This document shows positions 12,517 through 20,592 of a DNA stretch of 64,000 bases, piece by piece. The notes below the pieces were generated by a model. The model was not told the DNA's origin. It did not search any database and saw only the letters and a program-made list of their open reading frames with translations. A program made the translations under genes and the position numbers. The DNA is from Paraflavitalea pollutisoli. Lineage in GTDB: Bacteria; Bacteroidota; Bacteroidia; Chitinophagales; Chitinophagaceae. The stretch covers positions 2,162,202 through 2,226,201 of the forward strand of contig NZ_JARKMX010000008.1 in NCBI RefSeq assembly GCF_029360705.1, read 5' to 3'. Position 1 is the first letter of the stretch, and each line of letters opens with the position of its first letter.

Positions 12517-12532
12517 ACCGATTATAAACGGT
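12517..12532. promoter_or_regulatory. 16-bp near-palindrome, operator-like (copy 2)
   Basis: ACCGATTATAAACGGT differs from the perfect copy at 12411 by one base. It lies just after the stop of the SDR gene, on the far side of the terminator from copy 1. A partial third half-site (GTAAACGG) follows immediately. Confidence 0.4.
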
Positions 12533-12560
12533 GTAAACGGATCGCTGCTGCAGCCATGCA

Positions 12561-13418
12561 TTAGTTACTGTAGGCAGCCAACCATTTTGCCTTGATGGCG
12601 GCACGGGACTCGATAAATTCTTTATCGGTACCCTGCGCGATCGCATCCAGGGGGAAACGCAGTGGACGTGTGCCCTTCTTCTTGTCAACCAATTGCAGGA
12701 TGCCATCGGCGATGGTTTGGGGGTTCATATTGAATTGGGCCATCTTGCCGAACAAGGCTGTTCCCAGTGCATTGAACTGTTCCGTGGCCGCTTCACCATA
12801 GGCTGCAACGATCTCGGGTTTATCTGCCGGTAAGCCTGCCTTGGAGCCATTGGTCATTTCTGTGGGATACACACCCGGTTGTATACTGACATTCTCAATA
12901 CCAAAGCCTGCCAGCTCATCCTGCATGCCTTCGGTAATACTCTCTACGGCCAGTTTAGAAGCCATATAAGGAATCATAAAAGGTAGTGTATGTCCGCTGG
13001 CGCCTGTTGTGATGTTGATGATCAACCCGTTCTTTTCGGCCCGCATGGAAGGCAGTACAGCCTGGTAAGTCCGCAATACGCCATAAAAATTCGTCTCAAA
13101 CATGGCACGAACCTGGTCGAGGGAATAGCCTTCGAGTAATCCAAAACCGCTCACGGCCGCGTTATTGACCAGCACATCAATTTTGCCGTATTTGGCAAGC
13201 ACATGCTGAAAAGCCGCTTGTACTGAAGCATCACTGCTGATATCGATATCAACCACCTCTATATTGGGCAGCTCGCCCAGTTCCCGGGCCACAGCCGCAT
13301 TCTTAGTAGTGGTGTTGCGCATCCCCGCGATGACTGAATGACCTGCCGCTGCCAGCGTAATAGCGGTCAGTTTTCCGAATCCTGTACTTGTACCGGTAAT
13401 AAAAATCGTCTTTGACAT
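12561..13418 (-). CDS. Short-chain dehydrogenase/reductase (classical SDR)
   Basis: 285 residues from ATG at 13418 (MSKTIFITGTSTGFGK); the upstream in-frame extension is not conserved-looking. The Rossmann fold shows the cofactor motif TGTSTGFG (8-15), D59-I-D near the adenine pocket, NNAAVSG (85-91), and the catalytic Y151-x-x-x-K155 in YMASK with an upstream serine/threonine at about 138-141. It is an NAD(P)H-dependent oxidoreductase of unknown substrate. It lies 133 bp downstream of a Crp/Fnr-type regulator in the same direction, suggesting co-regulation. A terminator follows. Confidence 0.93.
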   Translation of the reverse strand: MSKTIFITGTSTGFGKLTAITLAAAGHSVIAGMRNTTTKNAAVARELGELPNIEVVDIDISSDASVQAAFQHVLAKYGKIDVLVNNAAVSGFGLLEGYSLDQVRAMFETNFYGVLRTYQAVLPSMRAEKNGLIINITTGASGHTLPFMIPYMASKLAVESITEGMQDELAGFGIENVSIQPGVYPTEMTNGSKAGLPADKPEIVAAYGEAATEQFNALGTALFGKMAQFNMNPQTIADGILQLVDKKKGTRPLRFPLDAIAQGTDKEFIESRAAIKAKWLAAYSN

Positions 13419-13551
13419 GATTATCTTTTTTTGACTGTTTAAATATTTTGACAGCACAAAAATGAGATAACCGCTGCCCCTGCACATTGAGGTAGCGCAA
13501 GAAATTACTTGACATACATCAAGACAAAATGCAGTAGCCCCTTGTATGGGA

Positions 13552-14133
13552 TCAGGACTTCTTGCTGGCGTTTTTCCGGACGCGGCTCAGTGTTTCGGGC
13601 GTGATGCCCAGGTAAGAAGCAATCATGTTTTGGGGCAAGCGGTTGGCAAACGCAAAGTATTTATCCAGGAAAGCCCGGTATTTTTCCTCTGCGGTATAGC
13701 TAAGGGCGGCCTGGATGCGATTTTGTGAGGCTATGAAACTTCTTTGCAGTATCTGGTTGATCAACTGGCCAAAAGCCGGAATGGTCATGCAAAGTTGCTC
13801 GAAGTTGGCATGGGTAAACAGGATGACCTCGCTGTCTTCTACCGCATCGATGTTGAACCTGGAAGGCTGGCCCGATAGCAAGCTTTCCCGGTCACCAATC
13901 CACCAGTTTTCAATACCAAACCCAATGATGTGCTCGATGCCGGCCTCATCGATGGAATAAGTGCGCAGGCATCCCTTCGCGATAAAGGCATCGTATCGCC
14001 AAACATCGCCCTCCTGCAATAGGTATTGCCGCTTCCTGATCCTTTTAATGATTGCACATTCGCGAATACTGGAAGCCTCCTCACTAGTCAACGAAATCTT
14101 CCCGTCCAGGTATTGCTGAAAAACGTCATACAT
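13552..14133 (-). CDS. Crp/Fnr-family transcriptional regulator
   Basis: 193 residues from ATG at 14133. The N-terminal cyclic-nucleotide-binding-like barrel covers about 20-120 (KRQYLLQEGDVWRYDAFIAKGCLRTY, GIEHIIGFGIENWWIGD). A long dimer helix and a short C-terminal helix-turn-helix follow (NMIASYLGITPETLSRVRK). This is the short Bacteroidota Crp subtype, which usually lacks a proven cAMP ligand. It lies just upstream of the SDR gene in the same direction and is probably its regulator (inference). A longer frame exists upstream but carries no conserved residues. Confidence 0.9.
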   Translation of the reverse strand: MYDVFQQYLDGKISLTSEEASSIRECAIIKRIRKRQYLLQEGDVWRYDAFIAKGCLRTYSIDEAGIEHIIGFGIENWWIGDRESLLSGQPSRFNIDAVEDSEVILFTHANFEQLCMTIPAFGQLINQILQRSFIASQNRIQAALSYTAEEKYRAFLDKYFAFANRLPQNMIASYLGITPETLSRVRKNASKKS

Positions 14134-14285
14134 GGGGTCAAAAATAGCAAAAACAGGTATAAGGAAGCATGAACACGACGCCAAATCTACTACAACACCG
14201 CCTGCAACCGGCACCAGTATATAATATCTCCTATGCGCATATGATTGTCCAGCATTTATTTTATGCTCACCCTCTCGCACAAAAA

Positions 14286-14310
14286 GGGCGTCCTCCATCC
14301 GAGGACGCTC
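14286..14310 (-). terminator. Rho-independent terminator after the 212-residue unknown gene
   Basis: The stem GCGTCCTC (14288-14295) pairs with GAGGACGC (14301-14308) and extends by two further pairs, with a 5-nt loop. On the minus strand it is followed by TTTTT. It ends the transcript of the gene whose stop is at 14335. Confidence 0.8.
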
Positions 14311-14334
14311 CTTGAAAAAGATCAACATAAAACC

Positions 14335-14973
14335 TCAATCTCTATTCATCAATAGCCCACTGCCATCCACTGCCATGCAAGATGAGTGGCTAATGATATG
14401 CAAGGGAAGTTCTTCTAACGGATGCAGACTCGATAGGTCTGCACAGGAAAGATTATCAACTTCTACCGTATCTATTTGAAGGCCATAGCTACGCTCCCCC
14501 AACAGGTTGTAGACCGCAGCAAAAGCCAGTTGCAGAAAGGCAGCGCTGTTGTTATCTGTACACAACGGGTGATATACTACTATTATTTCCTGGTCACCAT
14601 CCTTAAAAGAAAAGCTGCACTCGAGGGGATCGATCCCAAGTTGCCCGATTTGCTTGTCAAGCAAAAAATCGGCAGGCATCGCATCTTCGAGCGCCTGGAT
14701 GCTCCAACCCGGTATGACCGGCGCCGTAGCCACGAAGGCCTCCACTTGTTTAAAATATTTTGCTTTGCCATAGACGGTAATTGTCAGCTTGGCCATGCCC
14801 TGATTAGGGCTTGATAAGCTATACCCCAGGAATTTGTAATACGCCCGCAAGTGGGCGTCCAACTCCCGCAGTCGGTACATTACTTCTTTCTTAGGTTGCT
14901 TCAGCAATTCCCGGTATTCGTGCTGATGGCGTTGGAACCAATCCCAGAAATGACGCTTGGCTAACTTACTCAT
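14335..14973 (-). CDS. Uncharacterised cytoplasmic protein (FWDWF N-terminal motif)
   Basis: 212 residues from ATG at 14973. No signal peptide or membrane helix is visible. The N-terminus RHFWDWFQRHQHEYREL, followed by a segment ending in VEAFVATAPVIPGWSIQAL, resembles a family of Bacteroidota proteins of unknown function. Those start with a W-x-W-F box and contain an A-A-P-x-I-P-G-W-x-x-x-A-L segment. The C-terminal half is acidic and ends near MNRD. I cannot assign an activity. It has its own terminator and stands 74 bp from the upstream gene in the same direction, with another terminator between them. Confidence 0.75.
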   Translation of the reverse strand: MSKLAKRHFWDWFQRHQHEYRELLKQPKKEVMYRLRELDAHLRAYYKFLGYSLSSPNQGMAKLTITVYGKAKYFKQVEAFVATAPVIPGWSIQALEDAMPADFLLDKQIGQLGIDPLECSFSFKDGDQEIIVVYHPLCTDNNSAAFLQLAFAAVYNLLGERSYGLQIDTVEVDNLSCADLSSLHPLEELPLHIISHSSCMAVDGSGLLMNRD

Positions 14974-15002
14974 GGTATAAATATTTAAGCGGATCATAAA
15001 AT

Positions 15003-15034
15003 GGCAGGTGCCCGATTGTTTCGGGGCACCTGCC
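15003..15034 (-). terminator. Strong bidirectional-type hairpin terminator
   Basis: An 11-bp perfect stem (15003-15013 with 15024-15034) has a 10-nt loop and is flanked by TTTT on both strands. It lies 13 bp after the stop of the 188-residue gene and ends it on the minus strand. Confidence 0.8.
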
Positions 15035-15046
15035 TGTTTTGCAAGA

Positions 15047-15613
15047 TTAGATGGACACTTCCATCGCACCCTCGTTGCCGGGCACATCGGTGGCAATAGC
15101 CACGATCCTGCTATCAGGAAGTTGACTATTGACCTTCGTTGCGGTATAGATCCAATCGATGCCATTGGAATCAAGGGTAGAATTTCCGGCCTCAATCAGT
15201 GTACCGGCGGCAGCATAGATCTCTACCCGCACACTGACCACCCGGAAATCATCGATCGCGCGGACCTTAAGCGTATTGCCGATCGCCCCTGTGTAATTGC
15301 GCACGTCGACCTTGCTTACCACGGGGGAAGACATAAAGTCCTGTACAGCCCTGGCGTAAACATTCTGACGGGGGCGCAATACTGCTGTATAGGCCTCAGC
15401 CATGCCCTTGTCGTCATTATTGACAACAGCTTTTGCGAACTTCGATGCATATAGGAACCTTTCCTGTATCTCAGCTTGCTCAGCACTTGGAGCGCCCTTC
15501 CTGCTTTTAGGCGACTTGGCGACGACTGTCTTGCCAGCCCAATCGCGAAAGACGATCTCTTTACCGAGTTGTCCGCTGAATTTCCCTGAAACGATACTGT
15601 TAACTTGTGCCAT
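15047..15613 (-). CDS. Uncharacterised 188-residue protein
   Basis: Starts MAQVNSIVSGKFSGQLGKEIVFRDW and continues with a basic stretch KSPKSRKGAPS, a helical segment (about 45-110), and a predicted beta-rich C-terminal half (VRAIDDFRVVSVRVEIY, then GIDWIYTATKV). The opening G-K-x-S-G-x-x-G pattern followed by a basic, proline-containing stretch resembles a small Bacteroidota family of unknown function, perhaps the DUF6266 type, but I could not confirm this. There is no signal peptide. It is a single-gene transcript with a clear terminator. No function is proposed. Confidence 0.7.
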   Translation of the reverse strand: MAQVNSIVSGKFSGQLGKEIVFRDWAGKTVVAKSPKSRKGAPSAEQAEIQERFLYASKFAKAVVNNDDKGMAEAYTAVLRPRQNVYARAVQDFMSSPVVSKVDVRNYTGAIGNTLKVRAIDDFRVVSVRVEIYAAAGTLIEAGNSTLDSNGIDWIYTATKVNSQLPDSRIVAIATDVPGNEGAMEVSI

Positions 15614-16097
15614 TGAAAATTGATTTTTAAGTGTTAATAGAAATAATTGGGTACCGGTAGCTGCCGGAGGAGAAGGTTAACAGGTTAGCCCTCCCGTTAG
15701 CCCTGGGCCAAACCCCTCCTGCCGCTACTGATGACACAAAAGTACAGCGGCACAAACCCCATCCGCTTGAAAATGGGGTGGCCTTCGACCGATCTTGTGA
15801 TGACCTTCGACGATAGTTGGGATGAACGGGCAGTTTTACCCGGATTTATATTTTTTCGGGGATGGAGATACTAAAATCCTGTGATGGTTGCCGGTATGTG
15901 GTGTGATGAACGGGAGGTTTTACACGCCTTCTTCTCTGTTCCTCCTCGATTCCACCTCTGTAGCCCCTCGGGTCCCGAGAAGGCAATGAGGAGGAACAGA
16001 GGTCCTACTCTGTAGAAAGAGGCGATTTTTTTCGGATATATTCAAAACAATACATATATTGAATACATATTAAATCCATCAACGATTGTCCAATAGC
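15614..16097. other. Structured intergenic region without a supported gene
   Basis: No convincing reading frame is present. Two near-repeats of GATGAACGGG-x-x-GTTTTAC occur about 80 bp apart (near 15824 and 15904). A 14-bp inverted repeat (15934-15947 with 15988-16001) encloses a second perfect hairpin CTCGGG-T-CCCGAG (15967-15979). The region before 16098 is AT-rich and may hold the promoter of the LytTR gene. Confidence 0.5.
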
Positions 16098-16418
16098 ATG
16101 CAAAAACCGTTTTTTGTCTGGCTTAAAAAAAAGCTCCGCAGAATTGACCCCGAAGAGGTCATGGCCTTGGTTACCGAAGGAAACTATACCAAAATCTTTC
16201 TTTCCGATCAAACGCATTGTATGGTGCGAACAACACTCACAGCCGCATTGAAAAAACTTCCGCCAGATATGTTCATCAGAACACACCGCTCTTGTGCTGT
16301 ATCGATATTTTACATCAATAACATCGAAAAGGACTGTTTAACCATTGGTGAACACCCAATCCCCATCGCGAAGCGCTATTACAAGTCTGTGTTCGAGCAG
16401 TTGAATATTATTGAGTGA
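16098..16418 (+). CDS. Single-domain LytTR DNA-binding protein
   Basis: 106 residues from ATG at 16098; a TTG four codons earlier is possible. Nearly the whole protein is a LytTR domain (EVMALVTEGNYTKIFL, TTLTAALKKLPPDMFIRTHRSCAVSIFYINNI, IPIAKRYYKSV). There is no receiver domain, so phosphorylation control would have to come from elsewhere. It precedes the AT-rich defence island but points the same way as CBASS and is separated from it by the convergent ImmA/IrrE gene. Its target is unknown. Confidence 0.85.
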   Translation: MQKPFFVWLKKKLRRIDPEEVMALVTEGNYTKIFLSDQTHCMVRTTLTAALKKLPPDMFIRTHRSCAVSIFYINNIEKDCLTIGEHPIPIAKRYYKSVFEQLNIIE

Positions 16419-16625
16419 GGCGGGTATCAATCGGATTAACTATTTATGCTCCGTGATGAGCCGTGTGGCATTAATTTGATTCCTTCTTGGCTTGTTTTCT
16501 CGAACCGGCTTGCATATGCAATTCTGTATAGAGTTGTCAGTTTTGTAGTACCATATGATATATAGTCGAAAACCTTCATCAGCTAAATACATAAAACTAA
16601 AAATAAATAACATACTTTTTTCCCG

Positions 16626-17390
16626 TCATGCAGTCCATATACATGTTACCAAGCTTTTTTCACCTACAGGAAAACATTGTTCCCAAAGTTTACGGTTTGG
16701 TTCTCGTTGTGCCGTGTAATCTTCAGGGAACCACTCAATGGCGTGTACTTTTTCCGGAGTCGGCTCTATAACCCCTCTATAATGATGATCACCGGCTACT
16801 GTGTATGATGGTAATGGAGTACCTGTAGGTAACCATTTATAAGGAAAGTCATTTGAGTGTTGTTTCCATTTAATTACGCCGTTTTCGATAAAGACAACCA
16901 TAACCGGATATTCCCCATGTTCCCGGTATCGTAAAAAAGTGGCAGTCTTAGAAGTACCGAAATATGCAGCTACATTTTCGATCAACTTTACACTAAGCTT
17001 CTCTTTACTGACTTTCTTTTTAAACAACGTCTCAGGCATCAGCAATTCGGCTGCAAACTCATTCGCTTCTTTTTCATGTGTTCCCTTGGCATACCATTCA
17101 TTCAGGGTAAGCTTGTTGTCAGTAAAAAAAGAAAGGTGCTTATGGAGCCGCGCATGCCCTATTTCATGGGCAATCACGTAATTAATCTTCGGTTGGTAAT
17201 TTATCGCCGCTTTAACATTAACAATACCCATATTTCCATTCATAAGAATATGCCCATCACTACCTTCCATATCCTTACGCTGTACCATTAGCCCACATGC
17301 ATAGGCCATTTCTTCGATAGTAAGGTCACCCGGAGTGGACCATCCCAATTCATCTAATAGCAGTTGTGCTTCACGGCTTGGACGACTCAT
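16626..17390 (-). CDS. ImmA/IrrE-family zinc metallopeptidase
   Basis: 254 residues. The zinc motif HEIGH is at 75-79 (YVIAHEIGHARLHKH) and the third-ligand segment KEANEFAAELLMP is at about 107-119. Family members cleave DNA-binding repressors (ImmA, IrrE, CapP). The usual N-terminal helix-turn-helix is absent, so the DNA-binding partner must be separate. The C-terminal 110 residues look like a sensory or regulatory extension with many aromatic residues. Its start overlaps the end of the preceding small gene by 20 bp, forming a tight operon with a sigma-like protein that runs divergently from CBASS. A role as the CapP-like switch of this CBASS is inferred from position only. Confidence 0.88.
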   Translation of the reverse strand: MSRPSREAQLLLDELGWSTPGDLTIEEMAYACGLMVQRKDMEGSDGHILMNGNMGIVNVKAAINYQPKINYVIAHEIGHARLHKHLSFFTDNKLTLNEWYAKGTHEKEANEFAAELLMPETLFKKKVSKEKLSVKLIENVAAYFGTSKTATFLRYREHGEYPVMVVFIENGVIKWKQHSNDFPYKWLPTGTPLPSYTVAGDHHYRGVIEPTPEKVHAIEWFPEDYTAQREPNRKLWEQCFPVGEKSLVTCIWTA

Positions 17391-17790
17391 CGGATTGGGA
17401 GTTACTAAGCTTATCTTTTAATATACTAAACAAATGCAGCAGCTCTTGATCTTCGGCTATGGAACCTTTATCTTTTTCGGTAAGTTGTTCAAATCGGTTA
17501 AATAACGGTTGTAATTGCTGCATCTCCCGCTGAGAAAGCATTTGTTTTAATTTATCAAAACCGAATTCCTTTAGACGTTTTACCTCCGCAACCAGGTTAC
17601 TATATAGCGACTTTTGCCGCACTGCTTTTAATTTTGCAGTCCGAAGCTTTATTTGCCGTAAATGCTTTGTAATGAATGGATCTTGTTCATAACTATCCCC
17701 TTCCCAAATATCTTCATCAGGCTCATGAAAATTCATGTCCAGCAACAGGCCGTACAGATGGTTTAATATCTCAGCGTTTGACTTTTGCAT
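17371..17790 (-). CDS. Small helical protein of the sigma-like/metallopeptidase operon
   Basis: 139 residues from ATG at 17790; ATG at 17805 is possible. It is almost entirely charged, predicted helical sequence (KHLRQIKLRTAKLKAVRQ, LVAEVKRLKEFGFDKLKQML, then EMQQLQPLFNRFEQL), with no cysteine motif, signal or membrane segment. The start overlaps the end of the sigma-like gene by 20 bp and its end overlaps the peptidase gene, so all three are translationally coupled. I do not recognise the family. By position it may link the peptidase to the sigma-like protein, for example as an adaptor, inhibitor or cleavage target (inference). Confidence 0.75.
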   Translation of the reverse strand: MQKSNAEILNHLYGLLLDMNFHEPDEDIWEGDSYEQDPFITKHLRQIKLRTAKLKAVRQKSLYSNLVAEVKRLKEFGFDKLKQMLSQREMQQLQPLFNRFEQLTEKDKGSIAEDQELLHLFSILKDKLSNSQSDESSKP

Positions 17791-18421
17791 AGTAATCCGA
17801 TTCAAAATAAGGAGAAGACTGAATTTTCCTGATAAAAACTTCGCGTAGTTTATAAACTTGCTTAGGCGTCTTTTCCATTATAGCAGCAATTTCCGCCGGT
17901 TTCATGCCTTCTTTGATACAATCCCAGAACAGTACACATTCAGTGTCCCTTTGAATTATGGCTTCTATCGCCTGGATTTTCTGATCAAGGATCAGTTGGT
18001 CCATATCACTCCCCCCCTCCGGCAATTCTTCCTGCTGGTAAAAGTATGTTTCCAGATCGTCAAAAACGCCCCCATAAACCACCTCTGGCTCACCATTCTT
18101 CTGCTCAACCCTAAACTTATTAACCTCTGTATCAATTACACTGCCAGCGATCCGGCAAAGCTGCTGTGAAAGCGTGTGTCCGTCCTTCCACTGCCAGGAT
18201 CCGTTGAGCACGGCTTCAATGGCATATCCGACATAGTAATCAATAGCTTCCGCACCCAACCTTGTGGCGGAGTGAGCCCCAAAATGGGTTCGTTTAGCCA
18301 GACGGATACACACCTCCCTCCGGCATTTCTCTATAGCGGCTGCCCAGGCAGCCTCTACATTTTGTAAACCATCCAGCTTTTGATGGTTCCTTTCAAAGTA
18401 TTCTCCAGTTTCTATATCCAT
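17771..18421 (-). CDS. Sigma-70-like DNA-binding protein divergent from CBASS
   Basis: 216 residues. The C-terminal part (about 145-200) looks like sigma region 4: LDQKIQAIEAIIQRDTECVL, then FWDCIKEGMKPAEIAAIMEKTP and KQVYKLREVFIRKIQ. The middle (about 55-100) could be a diverged region 2 (AIDYYVGYAIEAVL, LSQQLCRIAGSVIDTEV). The aromatic core-binding and -10-melting residues of true sigma factors are not obvious, so it may be a sigma-derived regulator rather than an active sigma. It is the first gene of the three-gene operon and shares a 94-bp intergenic region with the CBASS phospholipase gene, so it is well placed to control both promoters. Confidence 0.75.
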   Translation of the reverse strand: MDIETGEYFERNHQKLDGLQNVEAAWAAAIEKCRREVCIRLAKRTHFGAHSATRLGAEAIDYYVGYAIEAVLNGSWQWKDGHTLSQQLCRIAGSVIDTEVNKFRVEQKNGEPEVVYGGVFDDLETYFYQQEELPEGGSDMDQLILDQKIQAIEAIIQRDTECVLFWDCIKEGMKPAEIAAIMEKTPKQVYKLREVFIRKIQSSPYFESDYYAKVKR

Positions 18422-18515
18422 TATAACCGAAAAATTTTCTTTTTCCCTTTCGGGTAATTTCAGTTGACGACGGTTAGGTAATAATAACGGACAAAAGCTC
18501 CTGGTAACTAATATA
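18422..18515. promoter_or_regulatory. 94-bp divergent control region between the sigma-like operon and CBASS
   Basis: This AT-rich stretch must hold the promoters of both divergent operons. A short symmetric element CCCTTTCGGG lies at about 18446-18455 and a TAATAATAAC run near 18479. No good match to TTTG/TAnnTTTG was found on either strand, which would fit use of a dedicated regulator or sigma factor. Confidence 0.5.
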
Positions 18516-19529
18516 ATGAAAATGATAAAATTATTAACAAAAGAAGATTACAGACCGTTCAAGATCTTGTGTATAGATGGTGGCGGGATAAAAGGGCTCT
18601 ATTCAGCTACAGTGCTGGAGCACCTGGAGCAACGGTTTGGCCCCTGTGGAGAATACTTCGATATGATCTGCGGCACCTCCACCGGCGGGTTGATCGCTCT
18701 GGGACTTGCCCTTGGAAAACCGGCAACAGAGATCAGTACGCTCTACGCCGATGAAGGGAGGAAGATATTTCCACGTAGCATCGTACCCTTTGGACGTCGA
18801 ATCTGCCAGGCATTATGGGGCGGCAAGTACTCCGACAGGCCGTTAAAGAAGATTCTGGAAGCCTTTTTCCAGGAAAAGAAGGTCGGCGATTTAAAGAACC
18901 TGATCTGCATTCCATCCTATTCGGTCACGGATGCGCGCCCTTGGGTGTTCAAACGTGACCACGGCCTTCTGGATCGTGATAATGGCACTCTCCTGGTCGA
19001 CGTTGCATTAGCCACCTCGGCAGCACCTACGTTTTTCCCACTATGTGAGATTCCAAGATACGACCATAAACAGTTCATTGATGGTGGTGTCTGGGCCAAC
19101 AACCCCACTCTTGTGGGGATTATTGAAGCCTTAACCTATTTCGTCGGTAAAGACAAGCCATTCAATGCCGTAGAGGTGCTGTCCGTTAGCAGCCTCAGCA
19201 ATACCGGCGGTAAATCAGTAGGGCTTTCCAGACACCGGTCATTTATACGCTGGGGCGCCGACCTATTCGACACTTCCCTTAATGGGCAGAGCGTCTTTAC
19301 GGACTACTTCCTTCAGAAGTTATGCGAAATGAACGACATCAAGTTCAAATACGTGCGTATTCCATCGGAACTGGTATCTGCAGAGCAACAACATCTTGTA
19401 AAATTGGATTGTGCCCGAACCAAGGCCATACGGTTCATCAGGGGAAAGGGTAATGATAGGGGTACCATGGCCAAAAAAGACCCAACGATTGCCGCATTTT
19501 TCAATAACAAAAAACTATATAATATATAA
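18516..19529 (+). CDS. capV: CBASS effector: patatin-like phospholipase (CapV type)
   Basis: 337 residues. Patatin features are the oxyanion loop DGGGIKGLYS (21-30), nucleophile Ser55 in GTSTGG, and catalytic Asp189 in FIDGGVWANNP. In CBASS a CapV phospholipase is switched on by the cyclic nucleotide made by the neighbouring CD-NTase and degrades the inner membrane, killing the infected cell. It is the first gene of a plus-strand operon and is followed after 4 bp by the CD-NTase gene. The catalytic residues are intact. Base composition is AT-richer than the flanking housekeeping genes, as expected for a transferred defence module. Confidence 0.95.
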   Translation: MKMIKLLTKEDYRPFKILCIDGGGIKGLYSATVLEHLEQRFGPCGEYFDMICGTSTGGLIALGLALGKPATEISTLYADEGRKIFPRSIVPFGRRICQALWGGKYSDRPLKKILEAFFQEKKVGDLKNLICIPSYSVTDARPWVFKRDHGLLDRDNGTLLVDVALATSAAPTFFPLCEIPRYDHKQFIDGGVWANNPTLVGIIEALTYFVGKDKPFNAVEVLSVSSLSNTGGKSVGLSRHRSFIRWGADLFDTSLNGQSVFTDYFLQKLCEMNDIKFKYVRIPSELVSAEQQHLVKLDCARTKAIRFIRGKGNDRGTMAKKDPTIAAFFNNKKLYNI

Positions 19530-19533
19530 GACT

Positions 19534-20592
19534 ATGGCACACTTACACGAGACCTTCAAACAGTATAATCAGGTTATACGACTATCAGATGAGAAAAGGG
19601 ATGAACTGATTCGCTCACGTAACGAACTCCGAGCACGCATCAGCAGCCGCCACAAACTACATCAGAATACCGCTCAAAAACCATACGAAGAGCTTGAATT
19701 CCAAAGTCAGGGGTCTTTTGAGATGGACACCATTATTGCACCTGAAAACGACGACTATGACCTGGACGACGGTGTATACTTTATAGGTAAATTGCCTGCC
19801 AGCCAAAGACCTGCGCCAACAGTTTTCCATAAGGCAATCATTGATGCAATTGGCAACTACGATTCTTCCAAAGAGGTGATCGACAAGGACACCTGCGTAC
19901 GCGTAATAGAAAAGAAGGGGTTTCATATTGACCTCCCTATCTATTATGCTGGCAATAAGGAATGCCCGGATCTCGCAGTAAAATCCAAAGGCTGGATACT
20001 GAGCAATCCGATTGAATTTATTGCCTGGTTTGAAGAAAAGGCCCAGTCGGGATTCAAGAAGGGGTTTCTTTATGAGGCAAAGCTTTTTTCGGAGTACGAA
20101 AGATGGCTGGGTGATGTGCGTAAAAATGACGTCCAGATCAGACGAATAGTACGATACCTTAAAGCTTGGGGTGACTTAAGAAGGGAGGAGATGCCCTGCG
20201 GGCTGGTTATGACGATCCTGGTTGCAAACAATTATTATCCGCATGACAGGGATGATATTTCGTTGAAAGAGACCCTTGTTTTGATAGAGAGTGCCTTGCG
20301 CAAAGACTTCAAATGCCTGCGCCCTACATCTCCGCAGGGAGAAGACCTACTGGCTAGCTATAACAACAAAGAGGCATTCATGCGTTACCTTCAATATTTT
20401 ATCGATAACGCTAAAAAAGCACTGACAGAAGAAGATCACACTATTGCTTGTGAACACTGGAGGAAAAGCCTTGGCAAACGCTTTAAATGCCAGGAAAAGC
20501 AACAGCTTAATGTTGCACCTTATGTCAAGGCAACAACCAGCCTTGCTGCGGGAGCAGGAACATCCAAACCTTATAGCCGCATAAATGAGTAA
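19534..20592 (+). CDS. CBASS cyclic oligonucleotide synthase (CD-NTase, DncV-like)
   Basis: 352 residues from ATG at 19534. The nucleotidyltransferase core shows G60-S61-F (QGSFEMDTI), the metal-binding Asp pair D76/D78 in DYDLDDGVYF, and the third Asp D133 in FHIDLPIYY. The DLDDGVYF segment is typical of the DncV-like clade, whose members make cyclic dinucleotides; the exact product cannot be read. The linked CapV effector would be its receptor. The tail is loosely structured, alanine- and glycine-containing, and ends SRINE, not in a terminal glycine or alanine as in many Cap2-conjugated CD-NTases. The stop overlaps the next start by 8 bp. Confidence 0.95.
   Translation: MAHLHETFKQYNQVIRLSDEKRDELIRSRNELRARISSRHKLHQNTAQKPYEELEFQSQGSFEMDTIIAPENDDYDLDDGVYFIGKLPASQRPAPTVFHKAIIDAIGNYDSSKEVIDKDTCVRVIEKKGFHIDLPIYYAGNKECPDLAVKSKGWILSNPIEFIAWFEEKAQSGFKKGFLYEAKLFSEYERWLGDVRKNDVQIRRIVRYLKAWGDLRREEMPCGLVMTILVANNYYPHDRDDISLKETLVLIESALRKDFKCLRPTSPQGEDLLASYNNKEAFMRYLQYFIDNAKKALTEEDHTIACEHWRKSLGKRFKCQEKQQLNVAPYVKATTSLAAGAGTSKPYSRINE

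Noticed and set aside
12336-12527. 63-codon frame across the palindrome and terminator
   Set aside because: It runs through a clear terminator hairpin and an operator-like site, with no protein-like composition.
14094-14145. TATTTTTG just before the Crp-type regulator start as a leaderless promoter
   Set aside because: It matches TAnnTTTG, but no TTTG lies at the required distance upstream.
15971-15978. GGTCCCGA shared with the tRNA-Cys 3' end as a possible att duplicate
   Set aside because: Only 8 bp match, in a GC-rich hairpin context; this is expected by chance.
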